Source: Vibrio penaeicida
GTDB taxonomy: Bacteria > Pseudomonadota > Gammaproteobacteria > Enterobacterales > Vibrionaceae
Length of the DNA stretch: 64,000 bases
NCBI RefSeq assembly: GCF_002933855.1
Contig: NZ_BFAQ01000015.1
Coordinates: 62,001 to 126,000 of the forward strand
Direction: 5' to 3'
Positions 19,206-29,488 of this stretch are shown piece by piece. The notes under the pieces were generated by a model. The model made no database searches. It had not been told where the DNA came from and saw only the letters and a list, made by a program, of their open reading frames with translations. The position numbers and the translations under genes were made by a program. Each line of letters opens with the position of its first letter. Within the stretch, counting starts at the first letter, position 1.

Positions 19206-19970
19206 TTAGCTAACTTGAATAACTTTAACGTTGTGAGATTCAATGATCGCAACAGACTCAGCCTTAACCTGATCGTCTGTTACAAGCACATCTATCTCTT
19301 TCCAAGGTAGCTCAAGATTTGGTATTTTTCGTCCAACCTTCTCAGATTCAACCATCACAATAACTTCTCGAGACACATCGGCCATGACTTTGCTCAGCCC
19401 CAGTAATTCATTAAAACTGGTTGTTCCTCGCTCTAAATCAATACCATCAGCACCTATAAATAGCTGATCAAAGTCATATGCACGTAAAACAGATTCCGCA
19501 ACCTGCCCCTGGAACGATTCAGAATGTGTATCCCAAGTCCCTCCAGTCATCAATAAGGTAGGTTCACTTTCCAGCTCATTGAGAGAATTCGCAACATTAA
19601 GTGAATTGGTCATGACAACCAGTCCTTTTTTTTCATTTAATTGCTGAATTAGCGCCCCCGTTGTGCTCCCACTGTCGATAACAATTCGATTGTGGTCTCT
19701 TATCAACTTAGCGGCAGCTTGTGCCAACTTAACCTTACGAACTGAAACCTTACTTTGAAAGTCATCATGAACCGTTTCTTTTGGCAGTGCGACAGCACCA
19801 CCATATCGACGAAGTAAAAGACCGCTCTGCTCTAATGTTGCTAGATCCTTTCTTATAGTGACTTCGGAGGTTTCAAATTGATGAGATAGCGCTTCAACAC
19901 TCACCTCACCAGATTCTTCTACAAGCTTGGATATTGCGTGTCTTCTTAGTTGTGTATTTCGTTTTGACAT
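19206..19970 (-). CDS. DeoR/GlpR-family transcriptional regulator next to glmS
   Basis: 254 residues. The N-terminal winged helix-turn-helix carries the DeoR signature (VSVEALSHQFETSEVTIRKDLATLEQSGLLLRRYGGA). The C-terminal sugar-phosphate-sensing domain has IVIDSGSTTGALIQQL and IGADGIDLERGTTSFN. DeoR proteins usually bind phosphosugars. Its fixed place directly upstream of glmS in Vibrio suggests it senses an amino-sugar phosphate and controls glmS, but that link is inference. It is probably co-transcribed with glmS. Confidence 0.9.
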   Translation of the reverse strand: MSKRNTQLRRHAISKLVEESGEVSVEALSHQFETSEVTIRKDLATLEQSGLLLRRYGGAVALPKETVHDDFQSKVSVRKVKLAQAAAKLIRDHNRIVIDSGSTTGALIQQLNEKKGLVVMTNSLNVANSLNELESEPTLLMTGGTWDTHSESFQGQVAESVLRAYDFDQLFIGADGIDLERGTTSFNELLGLSKVMADVSREVIVMVESEKVGRKIPNLELPWKEIDVLVTDDQVKAESVAIIESHNVKVIQVS

Positions 19971-20407
19971 TTCGAATCGATAGTTAAAGTTTCACTTTGA
20001 AAGAAATATAGTCGATCTGAAACATAATTGTCTATTTTTTTTACAGCAAAAAATAAATCAATTTGCATCAAAACCTTGTTCTAAGACAACCCAGACCCGT
20101 GATATTGACGAAATTCGGTGGTAGAATCCGCACCCTAAAAGAAAAAAAATTACAGAAATTCACGTTATTTTTTTGCAATCAATTTCAGTTAGGCTGATTT
20201 AAATAGACAAAAATTTACTTACATCAATATCGTTTAGGTAGATACACCCTAAACTTGTTGAAAGATTTTGCGATACCAGAGGGCGTTGACGTCTAAAGCT
20301 ACAGAAAGTCACAACTTACGAAAATGTTGTCATTTTCTTTCTTATGAGCGTTTCCTTTGGTTCACCCAAATTAAAATTGCAACTATACGTACCGGAGAGT
20401 ATTTTCC
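19971..20407. other. Divergent promoter region deoR-like / pykF
   Basis: 437 bases between divergent genes, AT-rich with A/T runs around 20030-20170. The promoters of both the glmS-regulator unit and pykF must lie here. I found no confident -35/-10 pair, no Cra-like palindrome and no small ORF worth listing. Confidence 0.4.
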
Positions 20408-21820
20408 ATGAAAAAGACCAAAATCGTTTGTACGATTGGCCCTAAAACTGAACCAGTAGAGAAGCTACGCGAGCTCGTTGATGCAGGCATGAATGTAATG
20501 CGCCTGAATTTCTCTCACGGTGACTTCGAAGAACACGGCAACCGCATTGCTAACTTCCGTCAAGTAATGAAAGACACTGGTAACCAGCTAGCGATTCTTC
20601 TTGATACTAAAGGTCCAGAAATTCGTACTATCAAACTAGAGAACGGCGACGACGTTGATCTAGTAGCTGGTCAAGAATTCACTTTCACTACAGACGCAAC
20701 AGTTGTTGGCAACAAAGATAAAGTTGCAGTGACTTACGCAGGTTTCGCGAATGATCTAACAGCTGGTAACACCATTCTTGTAGACGATGGTCTAATCGAA
20801 ATGGAAGTTATCGCAACTACAGAAACTGAAGTTAAGTGTAAAGTGCTTAACAACGGTGCACTAGGTGAAAACAAAGGTGTTAACCTTCCTGGCGTTTCTG
20901 TGAAGCTTCCTGCTCTATCTGAAAAAGACAAAGCCGATCTTAAGTTTGGTTGTGAGCAAGGTGTCGATTTCGTTGCGGCGTCTTTTATTCGTAAAGCAGA
21001 AGACGTTCGTGAAATCCGTGAGCTTCTAAACGCAAACGGCGGCGAGTACATCCACATCATCTCTAAGATCGAAAACCAAGAAGGTGTTGATAACTTTGAC
21101 GAAATCCTTGAGCTTTCTGATGGCATCATGGTTGCTCGTGGCGATCTAGGTGTAGAGATCCCTGCAGAAGAAGTTATCTTCGCTCAGAAAATGATGATCG
21201 AGAAATGTAACCGCGCTCGTAAGATGGTTATCACTGCCACTCAAATGCTTGATTCTATGATCAACAACCCACGTCCTACACGTGCGGAAGCAGGCGATGT
21301 TGCCAACGCAGTAATGGATGGTACTGATGCTGTTATGCTTTCTGGCGAAACTGCGAAAGGTAAATACCCTGTTGAAGCAGTAACGATCATGGCTCAAATC
21401 GCGAACCGTACGGATTCAGCGTTAGAAGCTGAGCTAGGTTCTCGTTTAGACAGCCCTCGTCTTCGTATCACTGAAGCAGTATGTAAAGGCGCAGTAGACA
21501 CAGCTGAAAAACTAGCGGCACCACTTATTGTTGTTGCGACGCAAGGCGGTAAATCTGCTCGTTCAGTACGTAAATATTTCCCTACTGCGAACATTCTTGC
21601 TCTGACAACGAACACTAAGACTGCTGCTCAGCTTGTTCTTACTAAAGGTGTTACGCCAGTAGTTGTTGAAGAAATCAGCAACACCGATGCATTTTATGTA
21701 CGCGGTAAAGAGCTCGCGCTTGAATCTGGTCTTGGTAAAAAAGGTGACATCGTTGTTATGGTATCAGGCGCATTAGTTGCATCCGGTACAACAAACACAG
21801 CATCTGTACACGTTCTGTAA
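20408..21820 (+). CDS. pykF: Pyruvate kinase I
   Basis: Transfers phosphate from phosphoenolpyruvate to ADP in the last step of glycolysis. 470 residues, the PykF type (fructose-1,6-bisphosphate activated in E. coli). Visible are [15 protein letters not shown], the nucleotide/K+ site [11 protein letters not shown], the active-site signature [36 protein letters not shown], and [35 protein letters not shown]. The C-terminal effector domain is complete. Codon use is strongly biased (frequent CGT, GGT and CTA), consistent with high expression. The ATG follows CGGAGAG. Confidence 0.97.
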   Translation: MKKTKIVCTIGPKTEPVEKLRELVDAGMNVMRLNFSHGDFEEHGNRIANFRQVMKDTGNQLAILLDTKGPEIRTIKLENGDDVDLVAGQEFTFTTDATVVGNKDKVAVTYAGFANDLTAGNTILVDDGLIEMEVIATTETEVKCKVLNNGALGENKGVNLPGVSVKLPALSEKDKADLKFGCEQGVDFVAASFIRKAEDVREIRELLNANGGEYIHIISKIENQEGVDNFDEILELSDGIMVARGDLGVEIPAEEVIFAQKMMIEKCNRARKMVITATQMLDSMINNPRPTRAEAGDVANAVMDGTDAVMLSGETAKGKYPVEAVTIMAQIANRTDSALEAELGSRLDSPRLRITEAVCKGAVDTAEKLAAPLIVVATQGGKSARSVRKYFPTANILALTTNTKTAAQLVLTKGVTPVVVEEISNTDAFYVRGKELALESGLGKKGDIVVMVSGALVASGTTNTASVHVL

Positions 21821-21842
21821 GATCAAACAGTTAACATCTGAT

Positions 21843-21870
21843 AAAAAGAGGGCTTAAGCCCTCTTTTTTT
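21843..21870 (+). terminator. Terminator of pykF
   Basis: The stem AAAAAGAGGGC/GCCCTCTTTTT with a TTAA loop and a seven-T tail, 23 bases after the stop codon. Confidence 0.9.
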
Positions 21871-22018
21871 ATGAAACAAGCTTGCCCCATTAATCCGCAT
21901 GGCGTATTATTCAACATACTGAACTGTATGTGGTTAAAAGTGAGACACATTTAAATGTGAGCTCAGTGCGAAAAGCCTACTACAATAATTATGCAATTGA
22001 AGTACTAATGAGGATATC

Positions 22019-22684
22019 GTGTCTAGCCCCACTCTGACTGACAAAGTGTCAAAAATGATTCGCCAAGATATCTTAAATGGCATTCTAATCCCTGGTCAAA
22101 AACTAGTTGTAGCAGAACTCAAGGACAAATACGCAGTAGGAGCTTCACCTATTCGTGAAGCATTAGTTCAGCTTTCTTGGAAGAAATACGTCCGACTAGA
22201 ACCACAAAAAGGTTGCTGGGTCTCTTCAGTAACTCAAAGTGAACTGTCTGATTTATTTGAAAGTATGAAAATTGCGTCGGTCCATTTGCTTAAAAAGGCA
22301 ATTCAGCAAGGTGACGAAAACTGGGAACTGGAAGTACTGTCTGCATTCCATAAACTTTCCCGTATACAACACACGGAAAATGCATTCGACAATTCAGAAT
22401 GGGAAGAGCGCCATCAACGCTTCCATACTGCATTGCTAGAAGGTTCTGATGCCCATACCATGTATGGTTTTTTCCTTGAGCTCGATAATCAAATCAAGCG
22501 TTACCGTTATGTTGCATTAAACTCAGACAAATTTGAGTCAAATACCTTCATTAATGTTGACGAACATGAAAGCTTAATGAAACTGGTTCTAGCCAAAAAC
22601 GAAGTGCAAGCGCTTCAAGTTATGGACAAGCACCTGGACAATACTCAACGCAAAATCGAATCCGTTTTGCCTGAAGAAGAATAA
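22019..22684 (+). CDS. GntR-family (FadR/FCD-type) transcriptional regulator
   Basis: 221 residues. The N-terminal winged helix is typical of GntR (IRQDILNGILIPGQKL, then YAVGASPIREALVQLS). It is followed by an all-helical FCD effector domain with candidate metal/ligand histidines in ERHQRFHTALLEGS and VDEHESLMKLVL. It is likely to respond to an organic acid. The start is GTG after AGGAT. No catabolic operon is adjacent, so the regulon is unknown. It ends at a perfect-palindrome terminator shared with the convergent GGDEF gene. Confidence 0.88.
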   Translation: MSSPTLTDKVSKMIRQDILNGILIPGQKLVVAELKDKYAVGASPIREALVQLSWKKYVRLEPQKGCWVSSVTQSELSDLFESMKIASVHLLKKAIQQGDENWELEVLSAFHKLSRIQHTENAFDNSEWEERHQRFHTALLEGSDAHTMYGFFLELDNQIKRYRYVALNSDKFESNTFINVDEHESLMKLVLAKNEVQALQVMDKHLDNTQRKIESVLPEEE

Positions 22685-22701
22685 GCCCTCTTTTTTATAC
22701 G

Positions 22702-22730
22702 AAAACGCTGAGCCATGGCTCAGCGTTTTT
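22702..22730. terminator. Bidirectional perfect-palindrome terminator
   Basis: A perfect palindrome whose arms (AACGCTGAGCC and its complement) meet at CCATGG, flanked by A-run and T-run. It serves the GntR gene on one side and the convergent diguanylate cyclase gene on the other. Confidence 0.85.
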
Positions 22731-22772
22731 ATTTGTTTCTCACTCAAAATACTGGATATCGATTTCGATTTG

Positions 22773-24647
22773 TTAAGCGATATCATCGTTACTCAAACAC
22801 ACTGAGACCCTATTTCGCCCCTGAGTTTTTGATTCATACAGTGCGATGTCCGCGTATTTATAAGAACGTTTTGTATCGCTGCACACATCTGTTACGCCAG
22901 CACTCACCGTCACTCGGTTAGATGACTCTAGTTCTATAGAGATTCTCAGTCGGTTCATCAGTACTTCTGCTTGCTCAACCTGTGTATTCGGCAAAATAAT
23001 GGCAAATTCTTCGCCGCCAATTCGAGCTAAAAAGTCTGTTTCTCTCAATTGCCCTTCCATAGAACTTGCAACACTTTGGATAACTCTATCACCCTCATCA
23101 TGACCAAACTGATCATTTACACGTTTGAAATGATCGATATCCACTAATACCAAGCAAGATGGGGAAGAATAACGCTCAACCAACCGAGTTTGTTTAAACA
23201 ACTCTTGATCAAACTTCCTTCGATTCCAACACCCCGTCAGTGCATCTCTCTCACTCAGCTGGCGCAACTGCTCTTCAAGGTGTTTACGCTCTGTAATATC
23301 AAACAGTGAAAGAATGTAATATTTCGAACGAGCATTTTCAGAGTCAATAGATTGAATTCGCGTTAAGCTAATAAAGCTATCACCACAGGATTTGTTATTT
23401 TCTAATTCTCCTTCCCAAAACCCAAAGCCTTTCAACCCTTCCGCTATTTCAATGATCTGATCATTACTGTGTTTTCCACATAACAATTTAAGTGCATTTC
23501 GCCCAACCACTTCATTATTCGTAAAGCCCGACAAATTCTCAAATTCTGTGTTCACCTGAATAATTCGGTGGCGCTTATCCGCAATGATCACCGCCGACAT
23601 GCCATGCAGAGCTGCAATAGCTAACTTACTTTCTAGGTTACGTTTCTTATAAAGGTAAATAAAATACGCCGTAGGAATGGCAAATAAGAAAATCCACACT
23701 AATACATAAGTAAACTGCTTCACTAAATTGGAAGTTTGCAGCTTAATGCCTTCTTCAAGTTGATCTTGTTTCACTTCTATAAGTAGCTTAACTTCGCCTT
23801 CTTTAAAGAATTCTACTTGGTAGAAAACAAATAGATTACCGTTTTCAATGGCGTGGCCATGTCTGCTGTTCTTTATTTTCTGCCAAGCTTCTGGGTGAGT
23901 TACCGAAAGATTGTATTTCTGCCTGTCTGGTAATAGAAAACCAAAGAGTTTCTGACGATCTTTACTCACTAAATAGTCTCCATCTTTGGTGACGACCTCT
24001 GGCATCAATTGCGAACTGGGTGAATATTCGATCACTGACATCAAAAACCAAACATCCAAAACGAAGACAAGATAGCCTGCACGTTCCCCTAAAGAATAGA
24101 TGGGGGTAACTATTTCAAGAACTGGACTGAAACTGGATTCTTCGACATGCTCCATAGCTCGGATCGTTAATCCATAAGTGGCAATATCGTTGGCGTTTAA
24201 AGACTCTGAGAATTGAAAGAGAGGGGTATTTTTATGGTCCTCTAAATGATGTCTAGCCTGAGCACTACTTGCTTGAAAAGAGAAATCAACGGCGATTGAT
24301 TCTTTTCCTTTATTATCCATGTAATAAATACTTTTAAACCATTGCTGGCTAGACGCTATCGACATCCATAGCTCTTCAACCAACACTCGCCGACTTTGAA
24401 TAGGATATTCGACATAGTCGTATAAGAAACGATTACCTCGTAGCAGCTCCATCGTCGCACGCAGTTGGACTTCGATCTCATTGAGTTCTCGTTCAGAAAA
24501 GGCCATCTGGTGCTTGGATTGGCTTATCAATTGATCGACATGCTGATCCACCAATTGATTATATCGCTTGTGATACATAAGCGCTGCACCAGTAGACAAA
24601 ATAAGGCAAGTGAGAGCAATGTAAATAACAAGATTTTTTACTTTCAC
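22773..24647 (-). CDS. Membrane diguanylate cyclase (Cache-like sensor, PAS, GGDEF)
   Basis: Predicted to make cyclic di-GMP. Order: N-terminal TM (NLVIYIALTCLILSTGAALMY), a periplasmic sensory domain of about 270 residues, a second TM (FTYVLVWIFLFAIPTAYFIYLY), a PAS domain (GMSAVIIADKRHRIIQVN ... FSNLSGFT-like FENLSGFTNNEVVG), and a C-terminal GGDEF domain. The active site is GGEEF, and RETD stands five residues before it, an intact inhibitory I-site, so product feedback is likely. A TTG at 24659 extends the frame by four codons, but GAGG sits just before the GTG at 24647, so that start is preferred. It is monocistronic. Confidence 0.9.
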   Translation of the reverse strand: MKVKNLVIYIALTCLILSTGAALMYHKRYNQLVDQHVDQLISQSKHQMAFSERELNEIEVQLRATMELLRGNRFLYDYVEYPIQSRRVLVEELWMSIASSQQWFKSIYYMDNKGKESIAVDFSFQASSAQARHHLEDHKNTPLFQFSESLNANDIATYGLTIRAMEHVEESSFSPVLEIVTPIYSLGERAGYLVFVLDVWFLMSVIEYSPSSQLMPEVVTKDGDYLVSKDRQKLFGFLLPDRQKYNLSVTHPEAWQKIKNSRHGHAIENGNLFVFYQVEFFKEGEVKLLIEVKQDQLEEGIKLQTSNLVKQFTYVLVWIFLFAIPTAYFIYLYKKRNLESKLAIAALHGMSAVIIADKRHRIIQVNTEFENLSGFTNNEVVGRNALKLLCGKHSNDQIIEIAEGLKGFGFWEGELENNKSCGDSFISLTRIQSIDSENARSKYYILSLFDITERKHLEEQLRQLSERDALTGCWNRRKFDQELFKQTRLVERYSSPSCLVLVDIDHFKRVNDQFGHDEGDRVIQSVASSMEGQLRETDFLARIGGEEFAIILPNTQVEQAEVLMNRLRISIELESSNRVTVSAGVTDVCSDTKRSYKYADIALYESKTQGRNRVSVCLSNDDIA

Positions 24648-24807
24648 TGACGACCTCAAACCAATAACCGAACCATTACACGACGAAACGAAAATACGCT
24701 GTCTGCAAGTATATAACCAAACTCTATAAACAGGTTAGATCCGCTTGATTTTTATACAAACCATAAAAGCTATGAGATCAGACCACCTTGAGAAGGTGCA
24801 ATATAAC

Positions 24808-24837
24808 AAAAAAGCCACTTCTCTAAAGAAGTGGCTT
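24808..24837 (-). terminator. Terminator of ilvIH
   Basis: The stem AAGCCACTTCT/AGAAGTGGCTT is followed on the minus strand by TTTTTTGTT, 20 bases past the ilvH stop codon. Confidence 0.85.
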
Positions 24838-24856
24838 GCCTCAAAGATACAATTGG

Positions 24857-25351
24857 TTACGCTTTCAACGAATGCTTGCCTCGCGCAATTCCGACCACAC
24901 CGCTTCGAGCAACTTCAATAACTTCCGTAACTTCGGTCAACGCGTTGATAAATGCGTCTAATTTCTCACTTGTTCCTGCCATCTGAACTGTGTACTGAGA
25001 GGCTGTGACGTCGACGATTTGACCTCGGAAAATATCCGCAGTTCGTTTCACTTCTGCACGCGCAAAGCCGTCGGCCTTCACCTTAATTAACATGAGCTCT
25101 CTTTCTACGTGCTCAAGATCAGTAACCTCTTGCACCTTAAGAACATCGATCAATTTGTGCAATTGCTTTTGAATTTGTTCCAGTTGCATTTCACTTGAAG
25201 TGGTTGTGATGTTCAAACGAGATAACGTCTCATCATCTGTAGGTGAAACTGTCAGCGATTCAATGTTGTATCCGCGCTGAGAAAACAATCCCACAACACG
25301 AGACAAAGCACCCGGCTGGTTTTCCAGTAGTAGTGAAAGTATATGTCTCAT
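24857..25351 (-). CDS. ilvH: Acetolactate synthase III small (regulatory) subunit
   Basis: Regulatory subunit of acetohydroxyacid synthase, which gives valine feedback control. 164 residues. The N-terminal ACT domain begins MRHILSLLLENQPGALSRVVGLFSQRGYN and is followed by the IlvH C-terminal domain (VDVTASQYTVQMAGTSEKLDAFI, then EVARSGVVGIARG). It starts one base after the ilvI stop, so the two are translationally linked. Confidence 0.97.
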   Translation of the reverse strand: MRHILSLLLENQPGALSRVVGLFSQRGYNIESLTVSPTDDETLSRLNITTTSSEMQLEQIQKQLHKLIDVLKVQEVTDLEHVERELMLIKVKADGFARAEVKRTADIFRGQIVDVTASQYTVQMAGTSEKLDAFINALTEVTEVIEVARSGVVGIARGKHSLKA

Positions 25352-25352
25352 A

Positions 25353-27074
25353 TTAGGTTCTCTCCGTCTTGCTTAGCCACATCTTATCCATACCCTCGCC
25401 TTTAATTTGCATTGGGTATACATGTTCAGTCTCATCGACACTGATATCGACAAATACCAGTCGGTCTTTCATATCCAGTGCTTTTTGCAAGCCTGACTCC
25501 AGTTCGTCTGGGGAAGAGATACGAATACCAACGTGACCATAAGCTTCTGCGATTGCAGCAAAATCGGGAACAGAACTCATGTAAGAGTTAGAATGACGAC
25601 CTTGATAAATGATGTCTTGCCACTGCTTAACCATGCCAAGGAATCGGTTATTTAGGTTAATAATTTTGACCGGGATATCATATTGAAGCGCTGTAGAAAG
25701 CTCTTGGATATTCATCTGGATGCTGCCATCACCGGTTACCACGACCACTTCTTCATCTGGATTGGCGAATTTCACCCCCATACCAGCTGGCAAACCAAAG
25801 CCCATCGTTCCCAAGCCACCTGAATTGATCCAGCGACGTGGCTTATTAAACGGATAGTAAAGCGCAGCAAACATCTGATGCTGACCAACATCTGACGCTA
25901 CATAAGCATCACCATTTGTTAGCTTGTGCAAAGTTTCAATGACTTGTTGGGGCTTGATGCATTCTGGTGACTTTTCATAGGCGAGACAGTTTCTGTCTTG
26001 CCATACTTTAATCTCGCTCCACCATTGCTCTAACGCTGCTTCGTCATTGGACTTATCTTGCTCAACAAGCAACTTAACCATCGTTTCCAGCACTTTCTCC
26101 GCTGAGCCTACAATGGGTAAATCCACTTTCACATTTTTAGAGATAGACGACGGATCGATATCAATGTGCATTATTTTGGCGTCGGGACAATATTTCTCAA
26201 GGTTATTGGTCGTGCGATCATCAAAACGCACACCCACACCAAAGATTAAGTCAGCATTGTGCATTGCCATATTGGCTTCATAATGCCCGTGCATTCCCAA
26301 CATACCGAGTGCATTCTTGTGCGTACCCGGAAACGCGCCCAGCCCCATTAGCGTACTGACGACGGGTAAATTCAATGCCTCAGTCAGCTTAAATATATGC
26401 TCATGCGCTTCAGAAATAACCGCACCACCACCAATGTATAACACTGGCTTCTTAGCTTCTAATAGTGCTTTAAGCGCCTTCTTGATTTGCCCCTTATGAC
26501 CAGACGTTGTTGGCTTATAGGAACGCATTCCTATCGTTTCTGGGTAACTATATGGGAGCTTGATTTGCGGATTCATGACATCTTTAGGCAAATCAATAAC
26601 CACAGGACCAGGTCGCCCAGTCGTTGCAATATAAAACGCCTTTTTGATGGTTTCTGGAATATCTTCCGCTTTCTTCACTAGAAAGCTGTGTTTTACGATG
26701 GGACGAGAAACGCCAACGATGTCGCACTCCTGAAAGGCATCATTTCCTATCAGACTATTTGGTACGTTACCAGAAATGACAATCATTGGGATAGAGTCCA
26801 TGTATGCGGTCGCAATACCCGTTACGGTATTAGTAGCACCAGGACCAGAACATACCAGTACTACACCGGGTTTACCGGTAGAACGAGCGTAACCATCAGC
26901 CATATGGGTGGCGGCTTGCTCGTGTCGTACTAATACGTGTTTGATTTGTTCAGTTTTTGCATGCAGAGCATCGTAAATATCAAGTACGGAACCACCTGGG
27001 TAACCGAAGATCTGATCAACTTGCTCTTCTATCAGAGATTGCACAACCATCTCTGCGCCGGACAACATTGCCAT
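25353..27074 (-). CDS. ilvI: Acetolactate synthase III large (catalytic) subunit
   Basis: A thiamine-diphosphate enzyme that condenses pyruvate to 2-acetolactate, or with 2-oxobutyrate, in branched-chain amino acid synthesis. 573 residues. The catalytic Glu is in [15 protein letters not shown], the FAD region in [32 protein letters not shown], and the ThDP/Mg motif in [35 protein letters not shown] precedes the ATG. It heads the ilvIH operon, which is regulated by Lrp and leucine in enterobacteria. LeuO and leuABCD lie nearby. Confidence 0.98.
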   Translation of the reverse strand: MAMLSGAEMVVQSLIEEQVDQIFGYPGGSVLDIYDALHAKTEQIKHVLVRHEQAATHMADGYARSTGKPGVVLVCSGPGATNTVTGIATAYMDSIPMIVISGNVPNSLIGNDAFQECDIVGVSRPIVKHSFLVKKAEDIPETIKKAFYIATTGRPGPVVIDLPKDVMNPQIKLPYSYPETIGMRSYKPTTSGHKGQIKKALKALLEAKKPVLYIGGGAVISEAHEHIFKLTEALNLPVVSTLMGLGAFPGTHKNALGMLGMHGHYEANMAMHNADLIFGVGVRFDDRTTNNLEKYCPDAKIMHIDIDPSSISKNVKVDLPIVGSAEKVLETMVKLLVEQDKSNDEAALEQWWSEIKVWQDRNCLAYEKSPECIKPQQVIETLHKLTNGDAYVASDVGQHQMFAALYYPFNKPRRWINSGGLGTMGFGLPAGMGVKFANPDEEVVVVTGDGSIQMNIQELSTALQYDIPVKIINLNNRFLGMVKQWQDIIYQGRHSNSYMSSVPDFAAIAEAYGHVGIRISSPDELESGLQKALDMKDRLVFVDISVDETEHVYPMQIKGEGMDKMWLSKTERT

Positions 27075-27436
27075 ATTTTCTCCTTATCAAACGCCTTGCA
27101 GTAAGGTCAACTGCTGAGTTTGATATCACATAGTCTAGGGCTTATTCGTAGCCTATTCGAAATTCTTCCAATTTTTCATCTATGTGCTTTTTGTCAGTCA
27201 TAACCAACAAAAAGATCACATTCGAACTTTACATCCGAATGAAGCTGGCTGTCTAATCGCTCATTTAACGCTTTTTTGCCAATATGTTGCTAATCACTTA
27301 ATTGGCAGCCTATAAAATCATAAAGATGAAACCATACAACGTAAAAGGCTTATATTTAGCGAAATTTAAACCGAATATTTTTTACACTTGTAACAAACTA
27401 TGATTCTCAGCGGTGAGATATAAGCTTTATGGCATC
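27075..27436. other. ilvIH upstream region
   Basis: 362 bases between ilvI and the duplicated acyl-CoA ligase end. It must carry the ilvIH promoter and any Lrp sites. I see no leader peptide rich in branched-chain codons and no confident promoter boxes. Confidence 0.4.
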
Positions 27437-27461
27437 AAAAAAGCCTGCAAAAGTGCAGGCT
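27436..27461 (-). terminator. Duplicated terminator behind the lipase cassette
   Basis: The stem AGCCTGCA/TGCAGGCT with a 4-nt loop and a T-run on the minus strand, inside repeat copy A. It now terminates the lipase transcript. Confidence 0.75.
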
Positions 27462-27575
27462 ATTTTTGAAAGAAAAGTAACGCATAATTACTTTTTATTG
27501 GGAAAGTCCGTATACATTTCTTCTATTTCGACTTGATATCGATCGTTAATCACTTTTCGACGAAGTTTCTGTGTT
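27437..27575. repeat. Direct repeat, copy A (duplicated 3' end of the acyl-CoA ligase gene)
   Basis: 139 bp almost identical to 29464-29602 (two substitutions seen, plus a shorter A-run at the edge). It carries the last ~29 codons, stop codon and terminator of the ligase gene, detached from the rest. In the relic the ligase end PYKK has become PNKK. It ends 11 bases from the lipase stop codon, so the lipase cassette is bracketed by direct repeats. Confidence 0.95.
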
Positions 27576-27586
27576 AGTATTACTGC

Positions 27587-28747
27587 TTAATCGAGTGAAT
27601 CTATAGCGCGATGAGCAGCGTTATAAAGCTTCTTTAATGTTACATCAAAAACCCACCGAATGTATTTAGCCGTCAGGTTTGCAATTTTCGTTACAGATCG
27701 ACCAACAAAAACCAACATATGTCCCAATAGGCCTATCGCTTGATCTGCTAGCTTTTCAGATGCTGCTGCAACCTTTTCTATACATTGTGCAAGTTTATCG
27801 TAAAATGTCAGACCACTTGATATTCTAGCTTGCGCTTTTACAACCGTATAATAACCGGCATCTTTCAACAATGTCTTCAATGCAGCACTAAGTTTATCCG
27901 CCCAATGCTCGGTAAATGTCGCTTGATTTCTATCTTTAAATTTCAATCGTACAGGTTTGTTAAGAAATTGGTTAGAGCGGACTCTTAAGGAGTGCCAGTC
28001 CTCACTTTTGGCAGTGTTTACATACCCTGGGTTATCTTCAGGTCCCATACCATGAGTTCCAGCATTAATTCCAGAACTGTTGTCTAAGCGATATTCCTTG
28101 CCAGTAAACGGTGCGTGTTGAAAGGGCCAAAGTGGTATCATTGGAACGGGATCAGCCCCGTGAGTACAACGGAAAATTTTGTCGTTTGCGTGTTCAGATT
28201 TACGAGCATATACTTCCTGCCCTACACGAGGTGCACCAAATGTATACAGGTTTACTCGAATAGAAAACTCAGCTTTTAGCCAGTCAGCAAAAAGTGAAGC
28301 CAAAGCCCCTCCGAGGCTGTGACCAACACAATGTACTCGCTTAGGCAATCTTTTCTGGGATAACAAAAAACTTTTTATTTTGGGTCTTAGCGAATGAAAA
28401 GTATTAATAAATCCTGCGTGACCAGTAGCTCCATTAGGTGCCCCCTTTAAGCCAATGTTCAAATTAGTTATCCAGTCGTTGGTTCGCTTAGTTCCTCGAA
28501 CGGATATAACTAGTTCATCTTTATATTTCCCTTTCCCAATCCCAACTAATGCAAAACCTTCAGTACGAGAGCCAATTCCAATGAACCCAAGCACCCCACC
28601 AGTTTTGCCTTCGTAACTTCGGGTTGCTCGATCAAAAGAAAAGTTTTCTTCTACAGATGTATGTATATCTAAAGGTCCACGATGTAAAAGAAGTTGATAA
28701 GGGATATGAGCAATTCTTGAAGCTAGCTTAGGCGTTAACGTAGACAT
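27587..28747 (-). CDS. Class 3 lipase-family protein (possible antibacterial phospholipase)
   Basis: A 386-residue alpha/beta hydrolase of the lipase 3 type. The nucleophile elbow is GHSLGG (142-147, Ser144), preceded by the oxyanion-side strand ELVISVRGTKRTNDW. The acid is probably Asp199 in CTHGADPVPMIP, and a histidine further on (His232 or His252) would complete the triad. Residues 290-386 are helical and partly hydrophobic (AIGLLGHMLVFVGRSV). No signal peptide is seen, which suits a contact-dependent effector better than a Sec-secreted enzyme. Its ATG overlaps the stop of the upstream small secreted protein (TAATG). An orphan type VI lipase effector is one reading; a plain intracellular lipase is another. 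The region looks acquired. Confidence 0.8.
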   Translation of the reverse strand: MSTLTPKLASRIAHIPYQLLLHRGPLDIHTSVEENFSFDRATRSYEGKTGGVLGFIGIGSRTEGFALVGIGKGKYKDELVISVRGTKRTNDWITNLNIGLKGAPNGATGHAGFINTFHSLRPKIKSFLLSQKRLPKRVHCVGHSLGGALASLFADWLKAEFSIRVNLYTFGAPRVGQEVYARKSEHANDKIFRCTHGADPVPMIPLWPFQHAPFTGKEYRLDNSSGINAGTHGMGPEDNPGYVNTAKSEDWHSLRVRSNQFLNKPVRLKFKDRNQATFTEHWADKLSAALKTLLKDAGYYTVVKAQARISSGLTFYDKLAQCIEKVAAASEKLADQAIGLLGHMLVFVGRSVTKIANLTAKYIRWVFDVTLKKLYNAAHRAIDSLD

Positions 28748-29280
28748 TACTTATTATCCTTATTAAATTTTTCTATATATCCTTTAAGGTTACATATTCC
28801 ATAGACGCTGTATGGAATTGCATCTTTTTTTTCATTTTCAAATTCGAATTGGTACTTATCACTATCTATATCGCACTCTAAATCATTTAAGTTATCTACA
28901 ATGAACTGCATAGGGCTTAACTTACCAATATATGAACCCCACAATTGCTTTTCTACTCCATTGAAATTAGTAAAGATTCTAATTGCGACAACATTATTAT
29001 TAAGCTTAAATGGTTTAGTCCAACGGTGTAGAATGACTTCATCGAAAGAAAAACGTCCAAACTCATCTGTCACAGAGTCAAAAGTGAAATAGCTGTCACC
29101 GTATTCCACATCCAATGTGATTTTGAGTCCTTGATAAACTTCACCAGTTTTAGTGACTACACCAGAAACGTCTGGTGACAGTATGTAAGAATAAGGCTTT
29201 AAAAAATCTAACATATTGCTATAACTACCGAATGAGATTAGTAAAATAATCAAATAAGAAAAAACTCTTATAAACTTCAT
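28747..29280 (-). CDS. Small secreted protein paired with the lipase (candidate immunity protein)
   Basis: 177 residues with a Sec-type signal (RVFSYLIILLISFGSYS). An Ig-like/carboxypeptidase-regulatory-like beta segment follows (SPDVSGVVTKTGEVYQGL ... VTDEFGRFSFDEV), which is a fold guess only. The C-terminal part has two cysteines that could pair. The gene is notably AT-rich compared with its neighbours. It lies first in a two-gene unit and its stop overlaps the lipase start. A periplasmic partner encoded beside a lipase is the arrangement of known lipase effector/immunity pairs, but no sequence match to a named immunity family was recognised. Confidence 0.55.
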   Translation of the reverse strand: MKFIRVFSYLIILLISFGSYSNMLDFLKPYSYILSPDVSGVVTKTGEVYQGLKITLDVEYGDSYFTFDSVTDEFGRFSFDEVILHRWTKPFKLNNNVVAIRIFTNFNGVEKQLWGSYIGKLSPMQFIVDNLNDLECDIDSDKYQFEFENEKKDAIPYSVYGICNLKGYIEKFNKDNK

Positions 29281-29460
29281 AGTTTTTACTCAAGTTAACG
29301 TTGCGCAAATAGTACTCCACACACTTCAATCGTAATATTATTTATTTTGATTTTTTGATATGACTCGAAAACTATAAATTGACACTTAAAACAATAAGAT
29401 ATTATTAAACCTTACGAGGATAATTTTATAAATAAATGTGAAAATAATATTCCTTAATAA

Positions 29461-29488
29461 CAAAAAAAAGCCTGCAAAAGTGCAGGCT
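29461..29488 (-). terminator. Terminator of the acyl-CoA ligase gene
   Basis: The stem AGCCTGCA/TGCAGGCT followed on the minus strand by eight T residues. It lies inside repeat copy B. Confidence 0.88.
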
